Assembly (NCBI GenBank): GCA_016801845.1
Contig: JAFBJX010000128.1
Span: forward strand, 1 to 64,000
DNA: 64,000 nucleotides
Reading direction: 5' to 3'
Source of the DNA: Polydactylus sextarius
Taxonomy: Eukaryota; Chordata; Actinopteri; Polynemidae
The translations under genes and the position numbers were made by a program. Positions 1 to 13,842 of this stretch are shown here, in pieces. The notes below the pieces were generated by a model. That model was not told where the DNA came from and searched no databases. It saw nothing but the letters and a program-made list of their open reading frames with translations. Each line of letters opens with the position of its first letter. Positions within the stretch are counted from its first letter, which is position 1.

Positions 1-1206
1 TTAATTCGTCATGTTTGTCGATGCTGCAGATTGTCCCGTTGATGGCCTATTGGCACGTTTTTTGGCAAGTTTAGTCAAATTGGTTATTGAACAGCTTATT
101 ACCTCATTGCTGCTCGCAGCTTTGTTTATTATTATTCCGCCACTGGGGGTCTATAGCAGCCCAGGAACCACGCTCAAAATTTCTAATTTGCTACATTCAT
201 TCTGTAATCAGTCTATTAGTAGTACCCGCAAATTTCAAGCCATCAGCCTAACCTTCTAGCGCCACCTTAACTGGTCAAAGTTGCAGCCGTGCTTCTGTCC
301 ATAACTTTTGACTCGTGTGGTCGATTTTCACAAAACCTGGTACTTTTCATCGGATTCTTTTTGATCGTTAGTTCCAACGCATTCTATGTCGTCAAAATGC
401 GTTATGATAGATTTTCCGCCATCTTGGATTTCACCGTCAAAAACCTTCAAAAGTTTCCATTGCTCAGCAAATCTCTTGTGGTCTCGGTTTCAAAATCAGC
501 ACAGATGATTCTATTCAGACCAACTCTATATAAGTAGTATTTTTCTTCTTAGGATCTTAACTGTTCAGATTCAAGCCATATTGTTATTAATCAAATTAGC
601 GTTGTCACGCCAAACAGGAAGTAACCCTACATCTCTGCAACACTTTGAGATAATTCTAATCAAACTTTATAGGCTGGACCTGGTGAACTCCATTCTGACT
701 AAACAAATCACTTTCGTGTCATCTGGCCACCAGGTGGCGCTGCAATTAGCAAAACGTTGCTTTTAATCTATATCTCTCGATCTGCTTCGGAATTTTTAAC
801 TCAAATCTTATGATCGTTGACACAGTGAGCTTAACTCATCAATGGTCAATGTAAAGATTTTGCTAAATTATAAAAACTACCGCCATATTGGATTGATTTA
901 ACTGTGCAAACTTAACTCTACATTAGGACTCAAATTTCGTCCGATCGCTACTTAAACTCTATTAATAGATGGATTTTCAGACCGTGCCCGATGTGCTTCT
1001 TACATGATTTTATTTTTGTTGTAGTAGCGTTTTTGTCCGCCAACGGCCATCAAAATCAGCGGCGAAGTCATTTCAAACAGGACATTTGCTCACATCTCAG
1101 CAACTTCAATCTTTTCTTAATCAAACCTACTGTACAGACTCCAGAATCATGTCTCGAGGTTTATAATGAATTTGGTGCCAATTGGCCTCTAGGGGGCGCT
1201 TATAAT
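1..1206 (+). repeat. Satellite unit, left-edge partial
   Basis: Starts about 62 bases into a unit, in block C. The B-block start at 727-741 reads CCACCAGGTGGCGCT, an exact match to the CTCF consensus. The CRE is changed to TGTCGTCA, and the A hairpin is lost (AGCGTTGTCACGCC). Confidence 0.9.
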
Positions 1207-2491
1207 GAGCGCAATTATGGTTATCGGGTTTACTTCTTTCTATTGCTGGATTTCGACTCGATTTCTAATTAATTGGTCACAAGTGTTTTTCGATGCTGCA
1301 GATTGCCCCGTTGGATTTATTCATTAAGTACGCTTTTGGCAAATCTGTCAAATTCGGCTGTATTGAACAGCTTGGCTAATTCTTGGCTTTTTCGGCTTGG
1401 TAGCCAGCTTATTATTATTCCGCCATCAGAGTTTATGGCAGCATTGAATCCACTGCCTGGGGTGTTCTTCTTTCTAATTGGTACATTCATTCTAATCTGT
1501 CCCATTAGCAAATTCTGCAAATTTCAAGCCATCAGCCCAAATCTTCTAGCGCCACCAACTTGGCCAAAGTTTCTGCTCATAGTTCTGCTCATAATTTTGG
1601 ACTCGTGTGGTCGCATTCTTACAAACTTGGTAATATATCGGATTTCGTGGATCAAGCTTAATTCCAAACACAATCTATGCCGTCAAAAATGCATTACAGA
1701 CAGATTTTTCCGCCATCTTGGATTTCACCAAAAATCCTTCAAAAAGTCAATGAATCATGGGGCCCTTTGAATAATCGGCTTCAAACTTGGCACAGATGAT
1801 TTTCAGACCCAACCTTCCAGATAAGCAGTATATTTCTTCTTCAGGATCTTAACCGCTCGGACCGCCACAGCCATTGAAGAAGGGCGGTAGGTAAGCTAAA
1901 TAGGAAGTAAATCTCCCACATCTCTGTAATACTTTAGGATAATTCTAATCAAACTTTATGGCTAGTCCCAGAACTCCATTCTGATTCAAATAAAATCACT
2001 TTGTATTATTCAGCTATTAGGTGAAAAGGTAACTAGCAAAAACTTGTTTTGCTCATATCTTCGATCCGTCGGGAATTTAACTCAAATCTTATGACTGCTG
2101 ACACAGTGAGTTGACCCATCAACGGTCAAATGTAAAGATTTGCTAAATTATGTAAAACTGGCCGCCATATTGGGATTTTAATCAAAGTGAAATCCTAACT
2201 GCACATTGGTGACTCAAAATTCTGTCCCGAACGTCACTTGAACTCTCATAGATGATCCTCTAGATCGTGTCGAATAAAAGCCTTACATGATTTTTACTTT
2301 TAGCAAAGTGTTTGGTCCACTACGGCCATCGAATCCGAAACTAAGTTGCCTAAACAGGACATTTGCTCATATCTCAGCAAACCCTCAATCTTTTCTCAAT
2401 CAAACCTTCACTGTACAGACTCATGAATCATTGCCTTTGAGTAAGCCCAATCAATTTAAAAATCATTTCAGGCTCTAGGCGTTGCCAGAAT
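1207..2491 (+). repeat. Satellite unit, diverged, 1,285 bp
   Basis: The B-block start is destroyed (TATTAGGTGAAAAGG). The A hairpin site is replaced by a G-rich stretch near 1880. The C-block motif at its right end reads GGCTCTAGGCGTTGCC. Confidence 0.85.
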
Positions 2492-3797
2492 GAGCGCAAT
2501 TACCGAAATATCGGTTCATTTCTCCTAAATTGCTGATTTCGGTCGATTTCAGCCTTAATTGTCGTTTGCCTTTCCATGCTACAGTATCGTCCCTGCTGAT
2601 ATTCATTTAGCTTAAAATCTGTCACTATTATGGAACAAATTTTGAGCCTCTAATAAGCGTGGTTTACCTCATTGCCGTTTCTTCTTGCAGTTACATTTCT
2701 ATTATTATTCCGCTTGTCACTGGGGTCTGCGGTACCTTCCATAGAACTTCCATTGCTCAAAAATGTTCTAATTTGGCACACATTCATTCTAATCAGCTCT
2801 ATTTAGCAAACCCTGCAAATTTCTCAAGCCATCAGCCCTCCGTAAATCTCTAGGGGCGCCACCAATTGGCTTAAAGTTGCAGTTCGTTGTTTTGCATGCT
2901 CTATAACTTTGGACCTGTGTGGTCTCTTTTCAAACCTGGTACCATTTGATTCCTTTGACTGCTTGCTAATTCAACGCATTCCATGTCGTTGCAATGAGTT
3001 ATGACAGATTTTCCGCTATCTTGGATTTCATCAAAAACCTTCAAAGGTTTCTTCATTGTTCACAAATCTGCAGTAATCGGCTTCAAACTTGGCACAGATT
3101 ATCTTCAAACCAACCTTCATATAAGGTAGTATTATTCTTCTTCAGGATCTTTCAACTGTTCTGACTGCCACAGTTAATCAATTTTAGCGGCTGTCAACAA
3201 AGAGGAAGTAACCTCATATCTCTGCAATACTTTGAGACACCTAATCAGACTTGATGGCCAGTCCTAGAACTCCATTCTGATTCAAATAAAAATACATTGT
3301 GTCATTCATAGCCACTAATAATTGAGTGTTATAACTAGTAAATTTGTTTTAAGTTTATACTTCCCTGATTTGTTTGGAATTTTAACCTCAACTCTCATGA
3401 TCAAGCTGATTACAGTGAGTTGACTCCATCAACGGTCAATGTAAAGAGTTTTAAGCACGGTAAAAACTGGCCGCCATATTGATTTAACTCAGCAGTGAAT
3501 CCCAACTTCACACAGGACTCAAATTCTGTCCGATCGCCACTAAACTGGCTACATAGATGATTTTTCAGACCGTACCTGGACAAAAGCTCTTACACGATTT
3601 TTATTTTTGTAGCAAAGCGTTCGTCCCGCCACTTAAGCATCAATTCAGCTGCAGCGGCTTTCAAATATGATATTTGCCTACATCTCAGTAAATCCCCACC
3701 CTTTCTTAATCAAACTCACTGTGCCAGACTCAGGAATCAGTCTTGAGTGAAGCTCCACCAATTTTGGTGTCAAATGGCCTCTAGGGGGCGCTATAAT
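2492..3797 (+). repeat. Satellite unit, diverged, 1,306 bp
   Basis: The B-block start reads CCACTAATAATTG, so its CTCF-like core is gone. GATCAAG replaces GACTG at 3399-3405 and GACTG replaces GATCAAG near 2957. It ends with an intact C-class motif, CCTCTAGGGGGCGCT, at 3778-3792. Confidence 0.85.
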
Positions 3798-5056
3798 GAG
3801 CGCAATTATGCATATCGCTCATTTCACCCAATTGCTGGATTTCACCTGATTTAGATTTAATTGTCATGTTCTTCGTGATGCTGCAGGATTGTCCCTGTTG
3901 ATGGTCTATTGGCACGTTTTTAGGCAAATCGACAAATTGGCTTATTGATTTGTTTTGCAATTTCATTGCTGCTCGCCAGTTATATTTATTATTATTCCAT
4001 GTCATTGGAAACTATGGCACCCCATAGAACCGGATTGCTTCAAAAATGTTCTTTGTAATTTGGCACATTCATTCTAATCAGTCTCAATAAATTCTGCAAA
4101 TTTCGCTTCTGCAGCCTGCAGTAACTAGCGCCACCAACTGCTCATTAAAGGCAGTCAATACTTCTGCTCATAACTTTTGACCTGTGCGGTCCATTTTGAC
4201 AAACCTGGGACCATCGGATCTTTGGGACTGCTTGATTCCAATTCATTCTGTGACGCGTCAAAAAGCGTCATAATAGATTTTCCGCCATCTTGGATTTCAT
4301 CAAAAACATTCAAAAATGCTTCATCGCTCAGCAATTTTTGGCTAATCGGCTTCAAACTGCGTACAGATCATCTTCAGACCAACCTTCATATCAGCAGGTA
4401 GTATTTTCTTCAGGATCTTTAGTAATCATTGTTCGCCACCGCTAATTTAAAATATGGTCGTTCAGCGCTAAACAGGAAGCAAAATCACATCTCAGCAACA
4501 CTTTTGAGACAATTTAATCAAACTTTATATTAAATCCCAGAACCCATTTTGAATTAAACAAAATCACTGTGTAAATATTCGCTGGCTGCCAGGTGGCAAG
4601 GTAATTGTTATAAATGCGTTTTTGCCCATATCTTCTGATCCAGTTTGGAATTTTAACTCAAATCTCATGACTCATGGACACAGCGAGTTGACCGGACAAT
4701 GGTCAATGTAAAGATTTTAAGTAAACGAGTAAAACTCATGCCAGATGGATTGAATCAAAAGTGAATCTTGTATTCTATGGTTAGACCTAAATTTGTCCCG
4801 AACGCCACTTCGACTCATACAGATGAACTTCAGAACGTGCCCACAATGCCTTTACATGATTTTTGTATTTTTGTAGCAAAGCGTTGGTCCGCCATCGCCA
4901 TCAAACTGAAGCATGGGCGCCAACAGGACATTTGCCCATATCTCAGCAAATCTTCAATCTTCTTAATCGTAAAATCACTGTACAGATTTCAGAATCATGT
5001 TTATTTTATGCCCAAATTCACCAAGTCATTTACGGCTCTAGGCGCGTAGCTATAAT
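3798..5056 (+). repeat. Satellite unit, diverged, 1,259 bp
   Basis: The CRE region reads TGACGCGTCA. GACTG replaces GATCAAG at 4226-4230. The B start is CTGCCAGGTGGCAAG. The C motif at the right end is broken to CTCTAGGCGCGTAGC. Confidence 0.85.
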
Positions 5057-6351
5057 GAGCGCAATTATGCATATCGCTTCATTTTCTCAACTGTTGATTT
5101 TGACCGGATTTCAATTTCACTCGTCAGCGTTTTGAATGATGCTGCAGATTGTCCCTGCTGATGGTCGAAGTCAGTAATGCTTTTGGTAAATTTGGTCAAA
5201 TTGGTTTACTGAACAGCTTTGGCTAATTTCATTGCTGCCTCGTTAGTTAGTATTTATTATTCCGGCTCACACAAAGCTCTCATGGGCAGTCTACAGAACC
5301 GATTGCCAAAAAATATTTTAATTTGGCACATTCATTCTAATCAGTCTCATTTAGCAAATTCTGCAAAATTTCAAGCCATCAGCACTATGCAACCTCTAGC
5401 GCCACCAACTGGGTCAAAGTTGCAGTCACGTTTGCTCATAACTTTTGATTTCTGTAATGCGATTTTCACTAAACCTGGTTCCATCGGATTCGTTGGATCA
5501 AGTTGATTCCAACGCATTCTATGACGTAAAAATCGTCATGATAGATTTTCTCGCCATCTTGGATTTCATCAAAACTTTCAAAAGTTTCATCGCTCACAAA
5601 TTTAGCGCAATCGAAGCCAAACTTGGCATGGATAGATTCTTTCATAGACCAACCTTCATATAAGTAATATTTTTATCTCTTTTCCAGGATCTTAACGAAT
5701 CGCCATCGCTTACAGCCAATCAAATTTATGGCGGCGAAACACGCCAAATGAGGATGCAACCATATCTCCTGCAACACTTTTGGAGATAATTTAATCAAAC
5801 TTTATGTACAGTCCTTAGAACTCCATTCTGATTAAACAAAATCATTTTCGTGTTATTCGGCCACTAGGGTGGTGCTGTAATTAACAAAACCTTGCATTTC
5901 GCTCCTTATCTCTGAACGATCATGGATTTTGGGTTTCACTCCCAAATCTCCTTGTTTATTTTTGGAGCAGTGAGTTGACCCATCAATGGTCAATGTAAAG
6001 TGCCTTTAAATTATACTGACCTTACATATTGGATTTGAATCGAAAAGTGAAACTTAACTCTCCACGGGACTCAAATTCTTGTCCGTTAAGCCCGCGAAAC
6101 TTTGACACAGATGATCTTCAGACCGTGCCTGACAAAGCCATACATGATTTTATTTTTGTATAGCGAAGTTTGTCCGCCACGCCATGGTATTATGTATGCA
6201 AGGGTTTCATAAACAGTGACATTTGCCCAGATCTCAGCAAATCCCCTCAATCTTTTCTTAAATAAAACTCACTGTACGAACTCAGAATTGCCGTCTTGAG
6301 TAAGCCCAATCAATTTGGCAGTCATTTTGGCCTCTAAGGGCGCGCTATAAC
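5057..6351 (+). repeat. Satellite unit, diverged, 1,295 bp
   Basis: The B start is CCACTAGGGTGGTGCTG, with an inserted G and C-to-T. The CRE is TGACGTAA. The B-block CCAAT box is lost near 6180. Confidence 0.85.
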
Positions 6352-7626
6352 GAGCGCAATTATGCATATCGGCCTATTTCTCTCTGCACTGCTGGATTTC
6401 AACTGGATTTTGACCAATTGTCATGTTTAATGATGCCGCAGATTGTCCCGTTGATGTAGCCTATTAAGTACGTTTTGGTAAATTTGTCAAATCTGGTTTA
6501 TTAGACAACAGCCTACACCTTATTGCTGCTGCTCAGAAATATATTTATTATTATTCCGCTGTCGTTGGGAGTCTGTAACAGCTCACAGAATTTTCGATTA
6601 CTTAAAATTTTCTAATTTAAGCTTTTCTATCTCTAATCAGTCTCATTAGCGCAATTTCTGCAGAAATTTCAAGGCATCAGCCTGCAACTCTTCTGAAGGC
6701 CTGTCACCAAGTTGCAATCCACGTTTGCTCATACCTTTTGACTCGTGTGGTCGATTTTCCTGAAACCCGGTACCATCAGATTTCCTGGATCAAGCCGATT
6801 CCAACGCATCCTGACGTCAAAATGCATCAAGATAGATTTTCCGCCATCTTGGATTCTCATCAAAACCTTCAAAAAGTTTCATCGTTCACAAATTTTGTAC
6901 AATAAACTCAAACTTCCGCACCAGATGATCTTCAGACCAACTCCTTCATATAAATGGTATTTTTTCTTCTTCATAGGATCTTTAACGGTTCAATTCGCCA
7001 CAGTTAATTAAAGTGGCGGCGAAACGCTTACTTAAACAGGAAGTAACTCTCACATTCCTGTGCAACACTTTGAGAGACAATTTAATCAAACTTTATGGCC
7101 AGTCCCAGAACTCCATTTTGACCAAATAAAATCACTTCAGTTATTCAGCCACCAGGTGGCGCTAGTAATTAACAAAAACGCTGCTTTGCTCATATCTCTC
7201 CATCCATTTGGAATTTTAACTCAAATCTCATGATCAAGTGGATTAACAGTGAGTTGACCCATCAATGGTCAATGTAAAGATTTTGCTAAATTATATAAGC
7301 GGCCGCCATATTGGATTTAATCAAAAGCGAAACCCCACTTTCTACACAGGACTCAAATTCTAACTGATGTTACCTAAGCTCGACATTACATGATCTTCAG
7401 ACCGTGCCCGACAAAAGTTTGCATGATTTGTTTTTAGTAGAACGGTTGCTTATCCGGCTATCAAGAATCAGAATTCAGCATGGGTTACGTAAACAGTGAC
7501 ATTTGCTCACATCTCAGCAAATCCTCAATCTTTCTTAATCGAAAACTCACCGCATACAGACTCAGAATCACGTCTTGAGTGTGCTTCAACCACCTAAAAG
7601 TCCATTTGGCCTCTAGGGGCTATAAT
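6352..7626 (+). repeat. Satellite unit, diverged, 1,275 bp
   Basis: Retains a canonical B-class CTCF-like core, CCACCAGGTGGCGCT, at 7149-7163. GATCAAG replaces GACTG at 7232-7238. The right-end C motif has lost GGCG (CTCTAGGGGCTATAATG). Confidence 0.85.
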
Positions 7627-8895
7627 GAGCCTGTTAATTATGCATATCGACTCATTCTCTCAATTGCTGGATTTCGACTGGGATTTGAAGCAATTGTCAT
7701 GTTTTCATGCCGTAGATATCATCCCGTTGATGGTCTATTGGCACGTTTTTATGCAATTCCGTCAGGTCTGACTTATTGAACAACTTAATACCTCATTGCT
7801 GCTCGCAGCTATATTAGACATTCAGCTGTCATTTGGAGTCTATGGCAGTTTACAGAACTTCGATTGCTGAAAAATTTTCTAATTTGACCATTCATTCAAT
7901 CAGTCTCTGTTAGCAAGTCTCTGCAATTTCTCAACGCGTCAGCTCGCAACCTCTAGCGCCACCAGCTTGGTCAAAGTTGTAGCCATTGTTTCTGCTGTTT
8001 CATAACTTTTGACCATTATTGGTCGATTTCCTAAATCCTGGTACCATCAGATTCCTTTTTGGACAAGCTGATTCTGAACGCATCCTATTAGGGACGATAA
8101 AAACTGCGTGCATGACAGATTTTCCCGCCATCTTACCTTTCATCCAAACCTTCAAAAAGTTTCATGGATTCACTGGCCTTGTACACTGACTTTCAACTTG
8201 GCACAGATGATCTTTTGAACCAACCTTCATATAAATAGTATTTTGCTGCTTCAGGATGTAACTGCCTGGACCGCCACAGCCAATCAAACTTAGCGGTAAA
8301 CGCCAAACAGAAGCCAACCTCCTTATTTCTGCAACACTTTGAGATAATTCCAATCCAAACTTTATGGCCAGTCCTGAGAACTCCATTCTGATTCAACAAA
8401 ATCACTTTCAGTCGTTTCCTCCGGGCTAATTAGGGTGGCGTAGCAACCAGCAAAAACGCGTTTTTGCTTCAGTATCTCTCGATCCGTTTGGAATTTTAAC
8501 TCAAATCTCATGACTGCTGACACAGTGAGTTGACCCATCAATGGTCAAATGTAAAGGTGCACGCTAAATTATAAAAAACTGGTTTCAGTATTGGATTTAA
8601 TCTCAAGGGCAAACTATCTACACAGGATCATAATTTTTGTCCCGACTAACGAAACTTCGCCAAACATAGATGATCTTCAGACTCAAAAGCTTGACAAAGC
8701 TTTTCATGATTTATTTTGTAGTAAAAGCGTTTGTCCGCCACGGCTAATCAAATCAGCGCGGCCGCTAAACAGGACATTTGCCTACATTCAGCAATCCTCA
8801 ATCTTCTTAATCAAACTCACTGTACAGACTCAGAATCACGTCTTGAGTAAGCCCAATCAATTTGGTGTCATTTGGCCTCTAGGGGGCGCTATAAT
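7627..8895 (+). repeat. Satellite unit, diverged then clean, 1,269 bp
   Basis: The B start is damaged (GCTAATTAGGGTGGCGTAGC region, ~8426). Word replacement GACTCAAAAGC for GACCGTGCC near 8680. From about 8,796 to the anchor the sequence matches the clean consensus exactly. Confidence 0.85.
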
Positions 8896-10128
8896 GAGCG
8901 CAATTATGCATATCGGCTCATTTCTCTCAATTGCTGGATTTCGACTGGATTTTGACTTAATTGTCATGTTTGTCGATGCTGCAGATTGTCCCGCTGATGG
9001 CCTATTGGCACGCTTTTTGGCAAATTTGTCAAATTGGCTTATTGAACAGCTTGGTTACCTCATTGCTGCTCGCAGCTATATTTATTATTATTCCGCTGTC
9101 ATTGGAGTCTATGGCAGCCCATAGAACCGATTGCTCAAAAATTTTCTAATTTGGCACATTCATTCTAATCAGTCTCATTAGCAAATTCTGCAAATTTAAA
9201 GCCATCAGCCTGCAACCTCTAGCGCCACCAACTGGTCAAAGTTGCAGTCACGTTTCTGCTCATAACTTTTGACTCGTGTGGTCGATTTTCACAAACCTGG
9301 TACCATCGGATTCTTTGATCAAGCTGATTCCAACGCATCCTATGACGTCAAAATGCGTCATGATAGATTTTCCGCCATCTTGGATTTCATCAAAACCTTC
9401 AAAAAGTTTCATCGTTCACAAATTTTGTACAATCGGCTTCAAACTTGGCACAGATGATCTTCAGACCAACCTTCATATAAGTAGTATTTTTCTTCTTCAG
9501 GATCTTAACCGTTCGACCGCCACAGCCAATCAAAATTAGCGCTAAGCCGCCAAACAGGAAGTAACCTCATATCTCTGCAATACTTTGAGATAATTTAATC
9601 AAACTTTATGGCCAGTCCCAGAACTCCATTCTGACTAAACAAAATCACTTTCGTGTCATTCGGCCACTAGGTGGCGTTGTAATTAGCAAAAACGCGTTTT
9701 TGCTCATATCTCTCGATCCGTTTGGAATTTTAACTCAAATCTCATGACTGCTGACACAGTGAGTTGACCCATCAATGGTCAATGTAAAGATTTTGCTAAA
9801 TTATAAAAACTGGCCGCCATATTGATTTAATCAAAAGTGAAACTTAACTCTACACAGGACTCAAATTCTGTCCGATCGCCACTTAAACTCGACACAGATG
9901 ATCTTCAGACCGTGCCTGACAAAAGCCTTACATGATTTTATTTTTGTAGCAAAGCGTTTGTCCGCCACGGCCAATCGAAATCAGCGCTAAGCCGCCAAAC
10001 AGGACATTTGCTCATATCTCAGCAAATCCTCAATCTTTCTTAATCAAACTCACTGTACAGACTCAGAATCACGTCTTGAGTAAGCCCAATCAATTTGGTG
10101 TCATTTGGCCTCTAGGGGGCGCTATAAT
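8896..10128 (+). repeat. Satellite unit, left subfamily, 1,233 bp
   Basis: First clean unit. Unlike most left-subfamily neighbours it has GCTGATTCC. Both hairpin sites read AGCGCTAAGCCGCC. B start GCGTTG. The C motif has five G. Confidence 0.95.
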
Positions 10129-11363
10129 GAGCGCAATTATGCATATCGGCTCATTTCTCTCAATTGCTGGATTTCGACTGGATTTTGACTTAATTGTCAT
10201 GTTTGTCGATGCTGCAGATTGTCCCGCTGATGGCCTATTGGCACGCTTTTTGGCAAATTTGTCAAATTGGCTTATTGAACAGCTTGGTTACCTCATTGCT
10301 GCTCGCAGCTATATTTATTATTATTCCGCTGTCATTGGAGTCTATGGCAGCCCATAGAACCGATTGCTCAAAAATTTTCTAATTTGGCACATTCATTCTA
10401 ATCAGTCTCATTAGCAAATTCTGCAAATTTAAAGCCATCAGCCTGCAACCTCTAGCGCCACCAACTGGTCAAAGTTGCAGTCACGTTTCTGCTCATAACT
10501 TTTGACTCGTGGTGGTCGATTTTCACAAACCTGGTACCATCGGATTCCTTTGATCAAGTTGATTCCAACGCATTCTATGACGTCAAAATGCGTCATGATA
10601 GATTTTCCGCCATCTTGGATTTCATCAAAACCTTCAAAAAGTTTCATCGTTCACAAATTTTGTACAATCGGCTTCAAACTTGGCACAGATGATCTTCAGA
10701 CCAACCTTCATATAAGTAGTATTTTTCTTCTTCAGGATCTTAACCGTTCGACCGCCACAGCCAATCAAAATTAGCGCTAAGCCGCCAAACAGGAAGTAAC
10801 CTCATATCTCTGCAATACTTTGAGATAATTTAATCAAACTTTATGGCCAGTCCCAGAACTCCATTCTGACTAAACAAAATCACTTCGTGTCATTTCGGCC
10901 ACTAGGTGGTGTTGTAATTAGCAAAAACGCGTTTTTGCTCATATCTCTCGATCCGTTTGGAATTTTAACTCAAATCTCATGACTGCTGACACAGTGAGTT
11001 GACCCATCAATGGTCAATGTAAAGATTTTGCTAAATTATAAAAACTGGCCGCCATATTGATTTAATCAAAAGTGAAACTTAACTCTACACAGGACTCAAA
11101 TTCTGTCCGATCGCCACTAAACTCGACACAGATGATCTTCAGACCGTGCCTGACAAAAGCCTTACATGATTTTATTTTTGTAGCAAAGCGTTTGTCCGCC
11201 ACGGCCAATCGAAATCAGCGGCGAAGCCGCCAAACAGGACATTTGCTCATATCTCAGCAAATCCTCAATCTTTCTTAATCAAACTCACTGTACAGACTCA
11301 GAATCACGTCTTGAGTAAGCCCAATCAATTTGGTGTCATTTGGCCTCTAGGGGGCGCTATAAT
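10129..11363 (+). repeat. Satellite unit, left subfamily, 1,235 bp
   Basis: B start changed to GGTGGTGTTG. Extra TGG in ACTCGTGGTGGTCG at about 10,507. A hairpin AGCGCTAAGCCGCC, B hairpin AGCGGCGAAGCCGCC. Confidence 0.95.
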
Positions 11364-12600
11364 GAGCGCAATTATGCATATCGGCTCATTTCTCTCAATT
11401 GCTGGATTTCGACTGGATTTTGACTTAATTGTCATGTTTGTCGATGCTGCAGATTGTCCCGCTGATGGCCTATTGGCACGCTTTTTGGCAAATTTGTCAA
11501 ATTGGCTTATTGAACAGCTTACACTCATCATTGCTGCTCGCAGCTATATTTATTATTATTCCGCTGTCATTGGAGTCTATGGCAGCCCATAGAACCGATT
11601 GCTCAAAAATTTTCTAATTTGGCACATTCATTCTAATCAGTCTCATTAGCAAATTCTGCAAATTTAAAGCCATCAGCCTGCAACCTCTAGCGCCACCAAC
11701 TGGTCAAAGTTGCAGTCACGTTTCTGCTCATAACTTTTGACTCGTGTGGTCGATTTTCACAAACCTGGTACCATCGGATTCCTTTGATCAAGTTGATTCC
11801 AACGCATTCTATGACGTCAAAATGCGTCATGATAGATTTTCCGCCATCTTGGATTTCATCAAAACCTTCAAAAAGTTTCATCGTTCACAAATTTTGTACA
11901 ATCGGCTTCAAACTTGGCACAGATGATCTTCAGACCAACCTTCATATAAGTAGTATTTTTCTTCTTCAGGATCTTAACCGTTCGACCGCCACAGCCAATC
12001 AAAATTAGCGCTAAGCCGCCAAACAGGAAGTAACCTCATATCTCTGCAATACTTTGAGATAATTTAATCAAACTTTATGGCCAGTCCCAGAACTCCATTC
12101 TGACTAAACAAAATCACTTTCGTGTCATTCGGCCACTAGGTGGCGTTGTAATTAGCAAAAACGCGTTTTTGCTCATATCTCTCGATCCGTTTGGAATTTT
12201 AACTCAAATCTCATGACTGCTGACACAGTGAGTTGACCCATCAATGGTCAATGTAAAGATTTTGCTAAATTATAAAAACTGGCCGCCATATTGATTTAAT
12301 CAAAAGTGAAACTTAACTCTACACAGGACTCAAATTCTGTCCGATCGCCACTTAAACTCGACACAGATGATCTTCAGACCGTGCCTGACAAAAGCCTTAC
12401 ATGATTTTTTTTTTTGTAGCAAAGCGTTTGTCCGCCACGGCCAAATCGAAAATCAGCGGCGAAGCCGCCAAACAGGACATTTGCTCATATCTCAGCAAAT
12501 CCTCAATCTTTCTTAATCAAACTCACTGTACAGACTCAGAATCACGTCTTGAGTAAGCCCAATCAATTTGGTGTCATTTGGCCTCTAGGGGCGCTATAAT
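11364..12600 (+). repeat. Satellite unit, left subfamily, 1,237 bp
   Basis: The block C junction reads CAGCTTACACTCATCATTG. The T-run near 12,410 has lost its interrupting A. The B CCAAT context gains an A (GGCCAAATCG). The C motif at the right end has four G. Confidence 0.95.
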
Positions 12601-13842
12601 GAGCGCAATTATGCATATCGGCTCATTTCTCTCAATTGCTGGATTTCGACTGGATTTTGACTTAATTGTCATGTTTGTCGATGCTGCAGATTGTCCCGCT
12701 GATGGCCTATTGGCACGTTTTTGGCAAATTTGTCAAATTGGCTTATTGAACAGCTTGGTTAATTCATCATTGCTGCTCGCAGCTATATTTATTATTATTC
12801 CGCTGTCATTGGAGTCTATGGCAGCCCATAGAACCGATTGCTCAAAAAAATTTTCTAATTTGGCACATTCATTCTAATCAGTCTCATTAGCAAATTCTGC
12901 AAATTTAAAGCCATCAGCCTGCAACCTCTAGCGCCACCAACTGGTCAAAGTTGCAGTCACGTTTCTGCTCATAACTTTTGACTCGTGTGGTCGATTTTCA
13001 CAAACCTGGTACCATCGGATTCCTTTGATCAAGTTGATTCCAACGCATCCTATGACGTCAAAATGCGTCATGATAGATTTTCCGCCATCTTGGATTTCAT
13101 CAAAACCTCAAAAAAGTTTCATCGTTCACAAATTTTGTACAATCGGCTTCAAACTTGGCACAGATGATCTTCAGACCAACCTTCATATAAGTAGTATTTT
13201 TCTTCTTCAGGATCTTAACCGTTCGACCGCCACAGCCAATCAAATTTTAGCGCTAAGCCGCCAAACAGGAAGTAACCTCATATCTCTGCAATACTTTGAG
13301 ATAATTTAATCAAACTTTATGGCCAGTCCCAGAACTCCATTCTGACTAAACAAAATCACTTTCGTGTCATTCGGCCACTAGGTGGCGCTGTAATTAGCAA
13401 AAACGCGTTTTTGCTCATATCTCTCGATCCGTTTGGAATTTTAACTCAAATCTCATGACTGCTGACACAGTGAGTTGACCCATCAATGGTCAATGTAAAG
13501 ATTTTGCTAAATTATAAAAACTGGCCGCCATATTGATTTAATCAAAAGTGAAACTTAACTCTACACAGGACTCAAATTCTGTCCGATCGCCATTTAAACT
13601 CGACACAGATGATCTTCAGACCGTGCCTGACAAAAGCCTTACATGATTTTATTTTTGTAGCAAAGCGTTTGTCCGCCACGGCCAATCGAAATCAGCGGCG
13701 AAGCCGCCAAACAGGACATTTGCTCATATCTCAGCAAATCCTCAATCTTTCTTAATCAAACTCACTGTACAGACTCAGAATCACGTCTTGAGTAAGCCCA
13801 ATCAATTTGGTGTCATTTGGCCTCTAGGGGGGGCGCTATAAT
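12601..13842 (+). repeat. Satellite unit, left subfamily, 1,242 bp
   Basis: Carries the perfect B-class core CCACTAGGTGGCGCT at 13375-13389, unlike its left-subfamily neighbours. The C motif at the right end has seven G, the longest in the window. Junction CAGCTTGGTTAATTCATC. Confidence 0.95.

Larger units (their letters stand above)
1..8795 (+). repeat. Diverged array segment 1
   Basis: About seven units with many single-base insertions, small deletions and word substitutions relative to the clean units. Anchor spacings are 1285, 1306, 1259, 1295, 1275 and 1269 bp, all above the 1,229-1,246 bp range of clean units. Recognisable A, B and C blocks persist throughout, with no foreign insertion. 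The segment ends abruptly near TTCTTAATCAAACTCACTG, after which sequence is near-perfect. It could be genuinely old satellite or low-quality consensus. Confidence 0.85.

Noticed and set aside
10076..10357. Recurrent ~93-codon open frame covering block C in many units (ending ...SAVIGVYGSP)
   Set aside because: It opens at a TTG and exists because block C happens to lack stops in that frame. The frame shifts between copies by 1-2 bp indels at several places, there is no initiation context, and the variation shows no preference for codon third positions.
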